Assembly: GCA_021846565.1 (NCBI GenBank)
Contig: JAJZWS010000018.1
Span: 1 to 50,989, forward strand
Direction of reading: 5' to 3'
DNA length: 50,989 nucleotides
Source of the DNA: Bacillota bacterium
GTDB lineage: Bacteria; Bacillota; Sulfobacillia; Sulfobacillales; JAIMBI01
The position numbers and the translations under genes were made by a program. A model generated the notes under the pieces. It was not told where the DNA came from. It searched no databases and saw only the letters and a list, made by a program, of their open reading frames with translations. Positions 31,596 through 39,698 of the stretch are shown here, one piece after another. Each line of letters opens with the position of its first letter. The stretch's first letter is position 1.

Positions 31596-32170
31596 GCTTG
31601 AACTGGCTGTCCCTGCTGGTGTTTCTGTACCTGTTGCTGGGGGCGCTGGCCGGTTGGCGCCGCGGCTTGGTGCTGGTGGCGGCCAGCGTCATCGGGTACA
31701 TTATAGGGCTCGTGGTCGCGGCGCACGTACAGTCGTCCATCACGCGGTGGCTGGCTGGCGTGCTGCCCTTTAAGCAGTGGGCCGCCCTGGTGGTGCCGCG
31801 GCAGGGCGTGCTGGCCAACGCCCACTCGGTGGCAGACGTGGTGGGTTGGAGCCACATGGTGCTGGGCGTGCTGGTGTTCCTGATCATCCTGATGCTGATT
31901 GCCGGTGCGGTCCGCGCCCTGGGCCAGGCGGTCACCGGGGTGGTGCGGCAGATTCCCCTCGTGCGCAGCGCCAATACCGTGGGCGGCGTCGTGGGCGGGG
32001 TGGTGGAAAATATGCTCATCGTCGGGGTGATTCTGGGGCTGTTGCTCACCCTGCCGCTGATTCAGCACGGACCGGTGGCGATGGTGGTGCGGCAGAGTCC
32101 CATCTCCGTGGATTTGGTCCACTGGGTGGGACGTCTGGCTCCCTGGCAAGCGGAGCACTGGCTGGCATGA
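31592..32170 (+). CDS. CvpA family membrane protein
   Basis: 192 residues with four membrane segments. The N-terminal LNWLSLLVFLYLLLGALAGWRRGLVLVAASVIGYIIGLVVA is the CvpA signature (colicin V production family). Members sit in the cytoplasmic membrane and have been linked to envelope homeostasis, without a known biochemical activity. GTG at 31592 fits the GTGA overlap with the previous gene and has GGAGG eight bases upstream; an ATG at 31577 is the alternative. An ATGA overlap joins it to the MscS gene. Confidence 0.82.
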   Translation: MSLNWLSLLVFLYLLLGALAGWRRGLVLVAASVIGYIIGLVVAAHVQSSITRWLAGVLPFKQWAALVVPRQGVLANAHSVADVVGWSHMVLGVLVFLIILMLIAGAVRALGQAVTGVVRQIPLVRSANTVGGVVGGVVENMLIVGVILGLLLTLPLIQHGPVAMVVRQSPISVDLVHWVGRLAPWQAEHWLA

Positions 32171-32946
32171 ACCTAGCGAACGCGGGCCCGTTGGGGGTTG
32201 TCCTGCGCATTGTGCTGGTGGTAGTGATCGCCTTGGCCGTAGTGGAAGTGGTGGCGACCATCTTTCGCCGGCTGGAGGCGTTGGACCGCGCACATGCCCG
32301 AGGTTCCGCCGCCCGGCGCGCCACGCTATACCGACTCATCATCAGTGCCACGCGCTACGTGGTGGGGTTTATCGCGCTAATCATCGTGCTGGACTTTCTG
32401 GGGGTCCACACCACCTCGATCCTGGCCGGCGCCGGCATTTTGGGACTGGCTGTGGCGTTTGGCGCCCAAAACTTTGTCCAAGATGTGGTGACGGGCCTCT
32501 CATTGATGTATGAAGACACGTATCAGGTGGGGGAGAGCGTGCTGTTCCCGGCGCTCGCGCTGTCGGGCACCGTGGAGGAGGTGGGCATCCGCATCACCCG
32601 CATTGTGGGGCCGTCCGGCGAGCTGGTGACGCTTCCCAACCGCCTGGTGTCGGAAGTGACCAACTACAGCCGCGGCAGCGTGTCGCTGTCGGTCCCCATC
32701 ACGATGGACGTGGCGTGCGACCCGGCGGCCGTCCGGGCGGCCCTGTCCGCCGCGGCGCAGAAACTTTCCACGGAGGCCGTGGCCGTGAAAGTCACGGGCA
32801 TCACGGGGGTGGCCCCGGGTGCCGTGACCTGGACGCTGTCGGCGACCGTCCCCAATGGCCAGCAGGGGGCCTTGGGCATGGCGGTGCGTGAGGCGGTGCT
32901 GGCGACGTGCCACGCCCAGGGCCTCGCGCTGGCCCCGGCACCCTGA
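32167..32946 (+). CDS. Small-conductance mechanosensitive channel, MscS family
   Basis: 259 residues. Two N-terminal membrane segments precede the pore helix, whose Gly/Ala-rich pattern AGAGILGLAVAFGAQNFVQDVVTG (about 86-109) is the MscS signature. The beta domain follows (GTVEEVGIRITRIVGPSGELVTLPN) and then the alpha/beta C-terminal domain. It opens under membrane tension to release solutes. MscS-like genes at this location are common near the origin of Firmicutes. It overlaps both neighbours by a few bases. Confidence 0.92.
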   Translation: MNLANAGPLGVVLRIVLVVVIALAVVEVVATIFRRLEALDRAHARGSAARRATLYRLIISATRYVVGFIALIIVLDFLGVHTTSILAGAGILGLAVAFGAQNFVQDVVTGLSLMYEDTYQVGESVLFPALALSGTVEEVGIRITRIVGPSGELVTLPNRLVSEVTNYSRGSVSLSVPITMDVACDPAAVRAALSAAAQKLSTEAVAVKVTGITGVAPGAVTWTLSATVPNGQQGALGMAVREAVLATCHAQGLALAPAP

Positions 32947-33164
32947 TGCCGCTGCCGCCCGGCCCCCGCCACCAATGGCAGCTGGACGAGCGTGTCCAGC
33001 TGCGAAAGGCGCACCCGTGCGGCAGTCGCGAATGGACCATCACGCGCACAGGCATTGATTTTGGCTTGAAGTGTGCGGGTTGCGGCCACCGCATCATGAT
33101 TTCGCGCGAGAAGTTTGAACGGGCGGTGCAGAAAATCCTGCCCCCGCTATTTCCCGGGGAATAG
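32946..33164 (+). CDS. DUF951 family protein (YyzM-like)
   Basis: 72 residues. The DUF951 pattern is complete: VQLRKAHPCGSREWTITRTGIDFGLKCAGCGHRIMISREKFER, with Cys in HPCGS and a CxxC pair (CAGC). It may bind metal or RNA; the function is unknown. In Firmicutes it usually lies between parB and rpsF, as here, though a 7.4-kb block now separates it from rpsF. The ATG overlaps the MscS stop as TGATG. Its last codons contain a near-perfect Noc-binding-site match. Confidence 0.88.
   Translation: MPLPPGPRHQWQLDERVQLRKAHPCGSREWTITRTGIDFGLKCAGCGHRIMISREKFERAVQKILPPLFPGE
33149..33162. promoter_or_regulatory. Candidate Noc-binding site
   Basis: ATTTCCCGGGGAAT matches the 14-bp Noc-binding site ATTTCCCGGGAAAT at 13 positions, and the flanks continue the symmetry (CTA before, AG after). 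It sits over the last codons of the DUF951 gene. Part of the match is constrained by coding, so it may be chance, but a noc gene lies 8 kb away and Noc sites are scattered over the chromosome outside the terminus. Confidence 0.45.
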
Positions 33165-33185
33165 TCGACCAGCGATCCACGGGAA

Positions 33186-34346
33186 TCAGGCAGAGCGCGC
33201 CACCGGAGCCTCGGGGCCGACGTGACCGGTTGGGCCGCGAACCCACCACAGGGGTGTGGTGGCCGCCAGCAGCCCTCCCGATGCGAAGAGCGCCCAGGCC
33301 AGATGGGCGTCGCCCAGGAGGCCCACCCCCACTTCGGCGACGATTGTCACCGCCAGCGCGGGCAGGTCCAGCATCGACAGGACAGAGACCCTGAGTGGCT
33401 CGGGGATCGCCGCCGTGATGGCCGCGTCGGCAATCGGCCTCTGCCAGGACTGGCAGGCGAGCGCCGCCGCCATCGCCAGGGTGAGGCCCCACGGCGAGCC
33501 CAAAAGGGGTAGCGCCGCCACCAGGATGCCCATGGCCACCTGTGTCAGCGTGAGGACGGTCCGCGGGCCCAAGCGGCGTCGGGCGGCGGGTGACAGGAGG
33601 CTGGCCCACCCGGCGGCAGAGAGGGTGGCGACGCCCAGCCCGAGCCAGAGACCGTGCCAGCCGTGCTGCACCCAAAGCGGCAAGTCCCAAAACATGAGGT
33701 TGATGCCCACCAGCCGAAAAGCGACCGTGCCGGCCAGCGTCCACGCTACGACCCAGGGTGCCCCTCGAATGGCGCCCACGGCCCGTGTCACCTGGCGCGC
33801 CGGAGCGGGGACGGGGACAGGCGCCCTCCTGGCGTCGGCGGGCAGCGTCAGGGTGACCGCCGACGCCAGGAGGGCCGTCACGACGTTCAATACGACCAGG
33901 ACATGCATCCCGTTCGTCTCGAGGAGCCACCCGGCCACGAGGCTGCTGGACAGGCCGGCTGCGGCCGCGACGGCCTGATCGCGGGCGAACCAGGCGGCTC
34001 CGCCGGGTACCAACAGCGCCGTGTCGGCCTCGCTTTGCCAGGCGAATCCCAGGCCGTACAACGCGTCGCACACGACAAACTGCCAGTACACGCGCGCCGC
34101 CAGAAAGGCCAGGGCGGCCAAAAGAAAGAGCAGGCTGCCGCCCTTCAAAGCCGCCGCGCGGCCGTGGCGGTCGGCCCAAACGCCCAGGGGTACGGTGGTG
34201 AGCGCCATGGTGAGGGATAGGACAATCTCAAAGCTCAGGATCTGAACATAGTTCAGGCCGTGGGCCCGATAGTAGAGGGTCAGGATGACTCCCAGCAGGT
34301 TGGCACTCTGAAAGAAGCGCATCCCAAGCAGTCGAGGCAAGATCAT
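33186..34346 (-). CDS. Major facilitator superfamily transporter
   Basis: 386 residues with about 12 membrane segments. The motif A loop appears as GVWADRHGRAAAL between segments 2 and 3, as in drug:H+ and related MFS exporters. The substrate is unknown. The ATG at 34346 has GGGAG seven bases upstream. The gene lies downstream of the split chrB genes on the same strand but after a 0.4-kb gap, so cotranscription is uncertain; it could be the efflux partner of that locus in the absence of chrA. It converges on the DUF951 gene. Confidence 0.85.
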   Translation of the reverse strand: MILPRLLGMRFFQSANLLGVILTLYYRAHGLNYVQILSFEIVLSLTMALTTVPLGVWADRHGRAAALKGGSLLFLLAALAFLAARVYWQFVVCDALYGLGFAWQSEADTALLVPGGAAWFARDQAVAAAAGLSSSLVAGWLLETNGMHVLVVLNVVTALLASAVTLTLPADARRAPVPVPAPARQVTRAVGAIRGAPWVVAWTLAGTVAFRLVGINLMFWDLPLWVQHGWHGLWLGLGVATLSAAGWASLLSPAARRRLGPRTVLTLTQVAMGILVAALPLLGSPWGLTLAMAAALACQSWQRPIADAAITAAIPEPLRVSVLSMLDLPALAVTIVAEVGVGLLGDAHLAWALFASGGLLAATTPLWWVRGPTGHVGPEAPVARSA

Positions 34347-34768
34347 GCCAGGTCTCCCTTCGCGCAATGCCAAGAAAACGCCGCCGCTTTCATCACGAGG
34401 GCAGAGTTCTGGCGGTGAACGAGCGAAGACCTAGCTATTCAATGGTGGCAATCCCCCTTGCGTGGGCCAGAGCCGCCGCGCGGGTTAAATCTATCACACG
34501 GGTCGGGCCCTCCCGCACTCACGACGACACCCCTTCCGGCAGGCGTGGAGGCTCCTGCCGCGCCCAAGTCGTCGCAGGTGGTGAGCTGGGTGCGCCGAAT
34601 CGCGGAGCACCGCGCATCACAAGGACCCAAATGGGCGCTCCCGCATCCTGGCACGGCTGCGATAGGACGCCACGATGGCGGGTTGGTGCGCAGAGGCTTA
34701 TTGTCGAGCGCCGCCGGGATTCGGGACGCTCCCCGGAAGGCGGGTGGCGGTGGGGATCGACGCCCGAG
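34347..34768. other. Intergenic, no feature recognised
   Basis: A 422-bp gap between the ChrB C-terminal-domain gene and the MFS gene, both leftward. No convincing gene, promoter or terminator is visible; frames present are by-products of high GC. Confidence 0.4.
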
Positions 34769-35209
34769 CTACGGGGCGGCGCCCAGTCCGGGACCCGCTT
34801 CGCTCGCCAGGTAGGCGACGAGCGCGTCATAAACCAGGAACGCCCGGGCCAAAGCCTCGTCGTCGCTGACAGCGGTCAGCTGAATGCCGCGGCAGACATA
34901 GTCCAGCCCGACCGATGCCGGTTCCACGAACGCATCCTGCGCGGTATCGGCTTCGTCGATAATGCGTGCCAGACGCTCCAGCACCGGGTCCTTTAGGCCA
35001 TGCCCCGCCAAGAGACTGTGGAACGTGGCCCGGCCCCGGTGATGGGAGAACCGGGCGCCCGGGATGTCAAAGGGTTCCCCCAGTTCAGGAGCCGGCTGCG
35101 TCCCGCGTGGGACAAAGGCGAACACGGCCTCCGGGTCGATGTGGCGCTGGATGAGCCATGCGCTGCCCATGCGGTCGATCCCCACGCGTTCCCATGTCAC
35201 CCAGCGCAT
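34769..35209 (-). CDS. ChrB C-terminal domain protein (chromate resistance family)
   Basis: 146 residues corresponding to the C-terminal half of ChrB (PF09828-type). The pattern WVTWERVGIDRMGSAWLIQRHIDPEAVFAFVP, FDIPGARFSHHRGRATFHSLL and DEADTAQDAF is diagnostic. In proteobacteria ChrB is a single protein that senses chromate and regulates chrA. Here the gene begins with ATG one base after the stop of the N-terminal-domain gene, with GGGGG before it, so the two halves are separate but coupled. Enzymatic or regulatory roles cannot be told apart from the sequence. Confidence 0.82.
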   Translation of the reverse strand: MRWVTWERVGIDRMGSAWLIQRHIDPEAVFAFVPRGTQPAPELGEPFDIPGARFSHHRGRATFHSLLAGHGLKDPVLERLARIIDEADTAQDAFVEPASVGLDYVCRGIQLTAVSDDEALARAFLVYDALVAYLASEAGPGLGAAP

Positions 35210-35647
35210 CTAAGCATCCCCCTGTTCCCGGCTCAGAAGCTCTGCCCTGACAGCGTGTCCCAGCGGACTGTCAAAGTAGTCGCGGCGCCGGGCAAGCACA
35301 TAGCGGCGGGACAGCGCCGTCCGGTCTGCCGCCGGGTCCTGGAGGCTGTCCAAAATCTGTTGATACTCGCTCTCGACCGCCGCGACCACCTGTGCTCGCA
35401 GGGCCGCCGACTCGGCGGGGTGCAGCAACACGCCCTGCCATGCGTGCGCCGTGCCGCCGAGCTCGGTGATCTCCGCGGCCAGCCACACGAAGTGTTCGCG
35501 CGTGCGCGGCGTCGCGGGCAGCACCCAGATCCCATCCTGGAGCAACACGGCCCCGAGCCCCCGCAGCTTGCGCCAGACATATACGCGCCGTGCCGACGGT
35601 CGGGCGGGGAAGCGATAGTGCAACAGGACCCAAGCCTCCGTGGCCAC
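35210..35647 (-). CDS. ChrB N-terminal domain protein
   Basis: 145 residues matching the N-terminal ChrB domain (PF20229-type): WVLLHYRFPARPSARRVYVWRKLRGLGAVLLQDGIWVLP, then FVWLAAEITELGGTAHAWQG. It starts at GTG with a GAGG-containing upstream region and is immediately followed by the C-terminal-domain gene. No chromate transporter chrA is in the window. The two genes may form one regulator or enzyme from two chains. The divergent promoter region is shared with the pseudokinase operon. Confidence 0.8.
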   Translation of the reverse strand: MATEAWVLLHYRFPARPSARRVYVWRKLRGLGAVLLQDGIWVLPATPRTREHFVWLAAEITELGGTAHAWQGVLLHPAESAALRAQVVAAVESEYQQILDSLQDPAADRTALSRRYVLARRRDYFDSPLGHAVRAELLSREQGDA

Positions 35648-35652
35648 GCCTC

Positions 35653-35700
35653 TTGACAGGCCTCCTGCCTCTGGTCATAGTTATGTATCACCCGTTACAT
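35653..35700 (+). promoter_or_regulatory. Promoter and inverted repeat upstream of the pseudokinase-exporter operon
   Basis: TTGACA at 35653-35658 and CATAGT at 35676-35681 are 17 bp apart, a fair sigma-70 promoter. An inverted repeat ATGTA-N8-TACAT at 35683-35700 covers the expected transcription start, a position suited to a repressor. The same element lies just upstream of the divergent chrB pair, so one regulator could affect both directions. Confidence 0.45.
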
Positions 35701-35770
35701 TTCCACAACCGGTACCCTTTCTACTGTGCAGGATCCCAACGGAGTTGCCAAGGGGCTCGGCTGAGGTTGA

Positions 35771-35810
35771 GCCAGGAGAGCCAGGAGAGCGAGCAGGAGA
35801 GCAAGGAGGA
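35771..35810 (+). repeat. Purine-rich repeats in the leader of the kinase-like gene
   Basis: GCCAGGAGA occurs twice in tandem (35771-35788), followed by the related GCGAGCAGGAGA and GCAAGGAGGA. The result is four Shine-Dalgarno-like GGAG units in 40 bases directly before the GTG start. Only the last is at normal distance. The array could hold or recruit ribosomes, or could be a simple slippage product. Confidence 0.5.
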
Positions 35811-35816
35811 TGGCCG

Positions 35817-36752
35817 GTGATCATTCGGGAGTACTATCAGCGCGAGGCCCCCGACCCCGTTCTCGCCGACGACGTGGTGCTGGCGCTGGCGCGCAGCCAC
35901 GAGCCGCGGATCGAGGCGGTGACGGGCATCGACGAGACGGGGGGCGAGGCGCGGGTCTACTATCTCGACCGCAGGTGGGTGTTCAAGGTGCAGCGGCCGC
36001 AGCAGCGGCGTTCCTGGACCAATCTGGAGAAAGAAGTGCGCTTTCTCGAACAGATCGCGGCGGATGACCCGGGCGTCCCGGTCCCCCGGGTCGCCGGCTA
36101 TGGGCGCGAGGGGACCGTGGAGTATACGCTCATGACGCGAATCGGCGGCGATGCAGCGGTTCGCACCCCGATCCCCGACGCGGCACGTCCGGCGATGCTG
36201 GAGGCTCTGGGCCGCGTCCTGCGGCGGATCCACGCCATTCAGCAGGCGACCTTGCGCCTATCGGGGTTGTTTCCCGAGGAGTACACGGCCGAAGATCTGC
36301 GGGCAAGCGTCGCCGAGGACATCACGGAGTGGGCGGAGCGGTTCGCTACCAAAAGCCTCGGGTGGCCCTTCCCCTTCACACCCGCCGACCTCAGTGCAAG
36401 GAGTCGCGATCGGGTGCCGGACGACCCGCCCGCCGTTGCACTGCACACGAATCCGGGGCCGACCCACACGTTCGTCGATTCCTCCACCGGAGCGTTCGTG
36501 GGGCTCATCGACTTCGGCGACGCCTACATAGGGCATCCCGCCCGCGACCTCGGCCGATGGCCTGCCGCTCGGGACCGGGCCGCGGTTATGAGGGGCTATC
36601 GCGAGGCGGGCAAGCTGGATCCGGGCTTCCTAGCCTTTTGGCCGGTGGCCACGGTCCTGGCTGATCTGCTCGTCATGTACCGGAGCGAGGCCGGCCGGGC
36701 CGAAGCCCGGGCGGATCTCCTCGCCACCGTGCGGGAATGGGACCGGGCATGA
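35817..36752 (+). CDS. APH/choline-kinase-like protein with altered catalytic loop (probable pseudokinase)
   Basis: 311 residues of the aminoglycoside phosphotransferase fold. ATP-site elements are present: Lys57 (WVFKVQRP), a Glu in NLEKEVRFLEQI (71-80) and the DFG-like Asp232 (LIDFGDA). The catalytic loop, normally HGDxHxxN, reads H210-T-N-P-G-P-T-H217: the base Asp is Asn and the metal-binding Asn is His. Phosphotransfer is therefore doubtful. AGGAGG is seven bases before GTG 35817. It is the first gene of a five-gene operon with two ABC-2 exporters, and its stop overlaps the next ATG. It may bind nucleotide or substrate as a regulator, or confer resistance together with the exporters. Confidence 0.75.
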   Translation: MIIREYYQREAPDPVLADDVVLALARSHEPRIEAVTGIDETGGEARVYYLDRRWVFKVQRPQQRRSWTNLEKEVRFLEQIAADDPGVPVPRVAGYGREGTVEYTLMTRIGGDAAVRTPIPDAARPAMLEALGRVLRRIHAIQQATLRLSGLFPEEYTAEDLRASVAEDITEWAERFATKSLGWPFPFTPADLSARSRDRVPDDPPAVALHTNPGPTHTFVDSSTGAFVGLIDFGDAYIGHPARDLGRWPAARDRAAVMRGYREAGKLDPGFLAFWPVATVLADLLVMYRSEAGRAEARADLLATVREWDRA

Positions 36753-37816
36753 GCGCAGCGGCCGCCATCCACCTCTGCGAGGTCGGCAAGACCTATCCGG
36801 GTCGGGAACTGTCGCTGCGCGGCACCAAGCTTGAGACGCAGGGACCGGTTCTGTGGGTCCGGAACGCGGCCCGGGCTGTACGGCTCACAGGGGAGGCAGC
36901 GCCCCCGGTGCGCGCGCTCGAGCGCGTGAGCCTCACGGTGGCGCCGGGGGAGGTGCTGGGCGTCCTCGGCCCCAACGGCTCAGGCAAAACCACGCTCATC
37001 AAAATCCTGGCAGGGTTGATCCGTCCGTCCGAGGGGGTCGGAACCGTCGCGGGTTGGCCGCTGTCGCAGGCGGGGGTCATCCGACGCCACGTGGCGTACG
37101 TGTCCACGACGGGGTGGATGGGGCTGGAGTGGGCCCTTACGGCCGAGGAAAACCTTCGCTTCTTTGCCGAGCTGTCGGGGATGCCGTCGCGTCGGGCGCG
37201 GGAACGGACACGGGCGGCGCTGGCCGCCCTGGATCTGACGGCGGACGCTGCCAAGCTCTCTGGGGAACTGTCGAACGGAATGCGCCAGCGGCTCCTGATG
37301 GCCCGGGCGCTGTTGTGGCACACGCCCGTGGTGTTGCTGGACGAGCCGTTTGTCGGGTTGGACCCCGACCACCGGCGTCAGGTGCGGGACCTCATTCGCG
37401 GGTTGCCCCGCGAGGGGCAGACGGTCGTGGTGTCCGACCACCAGGCGGACGTGGTCGAAGCGGTGGCGGACCGTGTGCTGGTGCTGGAGGCGGGGCGTGT
37501 GCAGGCGATGGGCACGCCCCGCGAGCTGGTGCGGCCCCTCGCCGGGCTGTCCGTGCTGGAAGTGGTGACGGAGATGGCGGCCACCCCCGCCGCACCGCCG
37601 CCGCCGATCGTGCACCATGTCGAGTGGCAGGCGCGTCCGGGCCCAATGGGGCGTATGGCTTGGCGCCTGACGGTGGAGACCGGCGACACGGCGTTCTCAG
37701 CCGTTTTGGCCTGGCTGGACACCGCCGGGGGCCGCATCATCGAAGTGGAGGAACGGAGGCCCGGTCTGCGGGATGTTCTTCCCGAGGCGTCGGCCCACCG
37801 CGTCGAAAGCGCGTGA
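36749..37816 (+). CDS. ABC-2 exporter ATPase, first of two
   Basis: 355 residues. Walker A GPNGSGKTT begins at about 74, the signature is LSNGMRQRL in place of LSGGQ, Walker B is VVLLDEPFVGLD, and the switch His is in VSDHQADVV. About 40 extra residues lie near the N-terminus (about 20-55, RGTKLETQGPVLWVRNAARAV) before the domain proper, and a C-terminal regulatory tail of about 80 residues is Pro-rich at its start. It pairs with the permease encoded next (GTGA overlap). The ATG at 36749 overlaps the kinase stop. Drug, peptide or lipid export is possible; the substrate is unknown. Confidence 0.88.
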   Translation: MSAAAAIHLCEVGKTYPGRELSLRGTKLETQGPVLWVRNAARAVRLTGEAAPPVRALERVSLTVAPGEVLGVLGPNGSGKTTLIKILAGLIRPSEGVGTVAGWPLSQAGVIRRHVAYVSTTGWMGLEWALTAEENLRFFAELSGMPSRRARERTRAALAALDLTADAAKLSGELSNGMRQRLLMARALLWHTPVVLLDEPFVGLDPDHRRQVRDLIRGLPREGQTVVVSDHQADVVEAVADRVLVLEAGRVQAMGTPRELVRPLAGLSVLEVVTEMAATPAAPPPPIVHHVEWQARPGPMGRMAWRLTVETGDTAFSAVLAWLDTAGGRIIEVEERRPGLRDVLPEASAHRVESA

Positions 37817-38727
37817 GGTCGGGAGCGCCTGAGCGCGGGTCGCTCGCCCGCGGCGCTTGGCACCAGGCCGCGACGCTGGGAGCTTTCACTCTGCGGGAGT
37901 ACCGCATCTGGCAGTCATACCGGGTCAACCAACTGATGTGGCTCACCAACATCTTTGTGACCACCCTGCTGTTCTTCCTCATGGGGCGGATGCTCACCGG
38001 GGCCGACGCGCATCTCCTGGGGCCAGCGTACGGCACCAACTACATGTCGTTCGTCGTGGTGGGCATTGCGGTCAACGTGTTTCTGTTCACCAACCTGGCC
38101 GACCCGTACACGCGCATCCAGCGCGCCTACTTCAACGGGACAATGGACCTGTTTCTCCTGAGTCCGATGTCGATCTACACCCCGCTCGTGGGCCTCATGA
38201 CGAAGTCCCTGCTGGACGACTATCCTCGGCTGTTCATCGTGGGGGCATTCGGCGTCGTTCTATTCGGAGCGGTCTTTCGGTTTGAGCATTGGCTGCTGGC
38301 TGCTGGTTTCACGGTGCTGCTGCTGGCCGCCGCCTTTGGGATCGGGGCCATCAGCGCGAGCTCCTTCTATCTGCTGAACATCAAGCGGGGCACGGAACCG
38401 GTGCGGTTCATCGTCCAGCAGTTGCTGGCCACGCTGCTGGCCGGCACCTACTATCCCATCACGGTGCTGCCGCGTCCGCTCCAGTGGGTCGCGTGCCTGA
38501 TCCCCCACGCCTACGCCTTTGACGCCCTTCGGCGACTCATGGACCCGGGTGCGCGGATGAATGTGCCCGTGTTGCCGATCCAGCAGGTGCTGCCCTGGCC
38601 GCCGCTCACCGTGGATGCGGTGGCACTGGGCGTCATGGCCGGGGTGCTGCTGCCGCTCGGGTTCTGGCTGTACGGACGCGGCATCGAGAAGGCGCGACGG
38701 GATGGGACGCTGACCCGATGGCAGTGA
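37813..38727 (+). CDS. ABC-2 type permease, first of two
   Basis: 304 residues with six membrane segments in the ABC-2 (NodJ/DrrB) pattern: an N-terminal cytoplasmic amphipathic stretch (FTLREYRIWQSYRVNQLMWLTNI) and a final GTYYPITVLPRPLQWVACLIPHAYAFDALRRL, the conserved P-x2-YA-type region before the last segment. It is translated by GTGA overlap from the first ATPase gene. Its stop overlaps the second ATPase gene by 10 bp. Confidence 0.87.
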   Translation: MRSGAPERGSLARGAWHQAATLGAFTLREYRIWQSYRVNQLMWLTNIFVTTLLFFLMGRMLTGADAHLLGPAYGTNYMSFVVVGIAVNVFLFTNLADPYTRIQRAYFNGTMDLFLLSPMSIYTPLVGLMTKSLLDDYPRLFIVGAFGVVLFGAVFRFEHWLLAAGFTVLLLAAAFGIGAISASSFYLLNIKRGTEPVRFIVQQLLATLLAGTYYPITVLPRPLQWVACLIPHAYAFDALRRLMDPGARMNVPVLPIQQVLPWPPLTVDAVALGVMAGVLLPLGFWLYGRGIEKARRDGTLTRWQ

Positions 38728-39698
38728 TCGCGGTCGGGGGGATCACCAAACAGTATCGCGGCCGGCGCGGCACCACGGCCCTCCAGGCCGTGGATCTGAC
38801 GCTGGCCGAAGGAGCGGTGCTGGGCTTGCTGGGGCAGAACGGCGCGGGCAAGACCACGCTTATCAAAATCTTGGCGGGCTTGTTGCGGCCTGATGCGGGC
38901 GGAGGGCACGTCTTGGGTTACGACCTGCTGCGCGAGGCGCCTCGGCTTCGCGCAGCGGTGAGCCTGGTAGCCCCGACCGCCGAGGTGGGGCTCGACAACA
39001 ACCTGACCGTGCGGCAGAACCTTGTGTTCTGGGCGCCCATCTACGGTCTGTACGGGGCACACGCCCGCCGGCGCATCGACGAGCTCCTGGCGCGGCTCGG
39101 CCTTGAGGACAAGGCGAATGCGTGGCCGATGCACATCTCGGCTGGCCAGCGTCAGCGCCTGGCGCTTGCGCGCTCGCTCCTGGCGGAAAATCGGCTCATC
39201 TTTCTGGACGAGCCGACCAACAAACTGGATGCGGAAGGAGTGCGGTCGGTTCGCACCTTGGTCGCGGAGCTGAACCAGCGGCATGGGATGACCGTCGTCC
39301 TCACGACCCACGTGATGGAGGAGGCCGAGGAACTGTGCACGGAGGTGGCCCTGCTGCATCGCGGCGTGGTGGTGGCGCATGACGAGACCCCGAGTCTGCT
39401 CCGCTCGCTCCACCAGGAGCGGCCGATTGACCTGGACATCATGCTCCGCGGTCGCCCGGTCCATGTGCCTCCAGCGGAGGTGTTCCCGGCGGCCGTGCGC
39501 GTGGACACCGTATTGGGGGACCAGGGCGCCACGCTCGCCGTCACCATTTGGTCGCGCGACGTGCCGGCCACCACGCCGGCGGTGGTCGCCTGGATCCGGG
39601 AGGCTCAGCTCCCGGTGCGGCGGATGACCAGTCGCCGGATGACATTGGAGGACGTATTTCAGCTAGCGCGCGAGCCCGCCCCGGAGCCGGACCAGTGA
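38718..39698 (+). CDS. ABC-2 exporter ATPase, second of two
   Basis: 326 residues. Walker A GQNGAGKTTLIKILAGLLRP, signature ISAGQRQRL, Walker B LIFLDEPTNKLD and switch VLTTHVMEEAEEL are complete, followed by a C-terminal regulatory domain of about 100 residues typical of DrrA-like ATPases. It differs from the first ATPase in lacking the N-terminal insert, so the pair is not a recent tandem copy. It works with the permease encoded next, again by GTGA overlap. Confidence 0.9.
   Translation: MAVIAVGGITKQYRGRRGTTALQAVDLTLAEGAVLGLLGQNGAGKTTLIKILAGLLRPDAGGGHVLGYDLLREAPRLRAAVSLVAPTAEVGLDNNLTVRQNLVFWAPIYGLYGAHARRRIDELLARLGLEDKANAWPMHISAGQRQRLALARSLLAENRLIFLDEPTNKLDAEGVRSVRTLVAELNQRHGMTVVLTTHVMEEAEELCTEVALLHRGVVVAHDETPSLLRSLHQERPIDLDIMLRGRPVHVPPAEVFPAAVRVDTVLGDQGATLAVTIWSRDVPATTPAVVAWIREAQLPVRRMTSRRMTLEDVFQLAREPAPEPDQ

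Noticed and set aside
36853-37812. Upstream extension of the first ABC-2 permease frame by 320 codons
   Set aside because: It only mirrors another frame of the ATPase gene. The GTG at 37813 in a GTGA overlap is the natural start.
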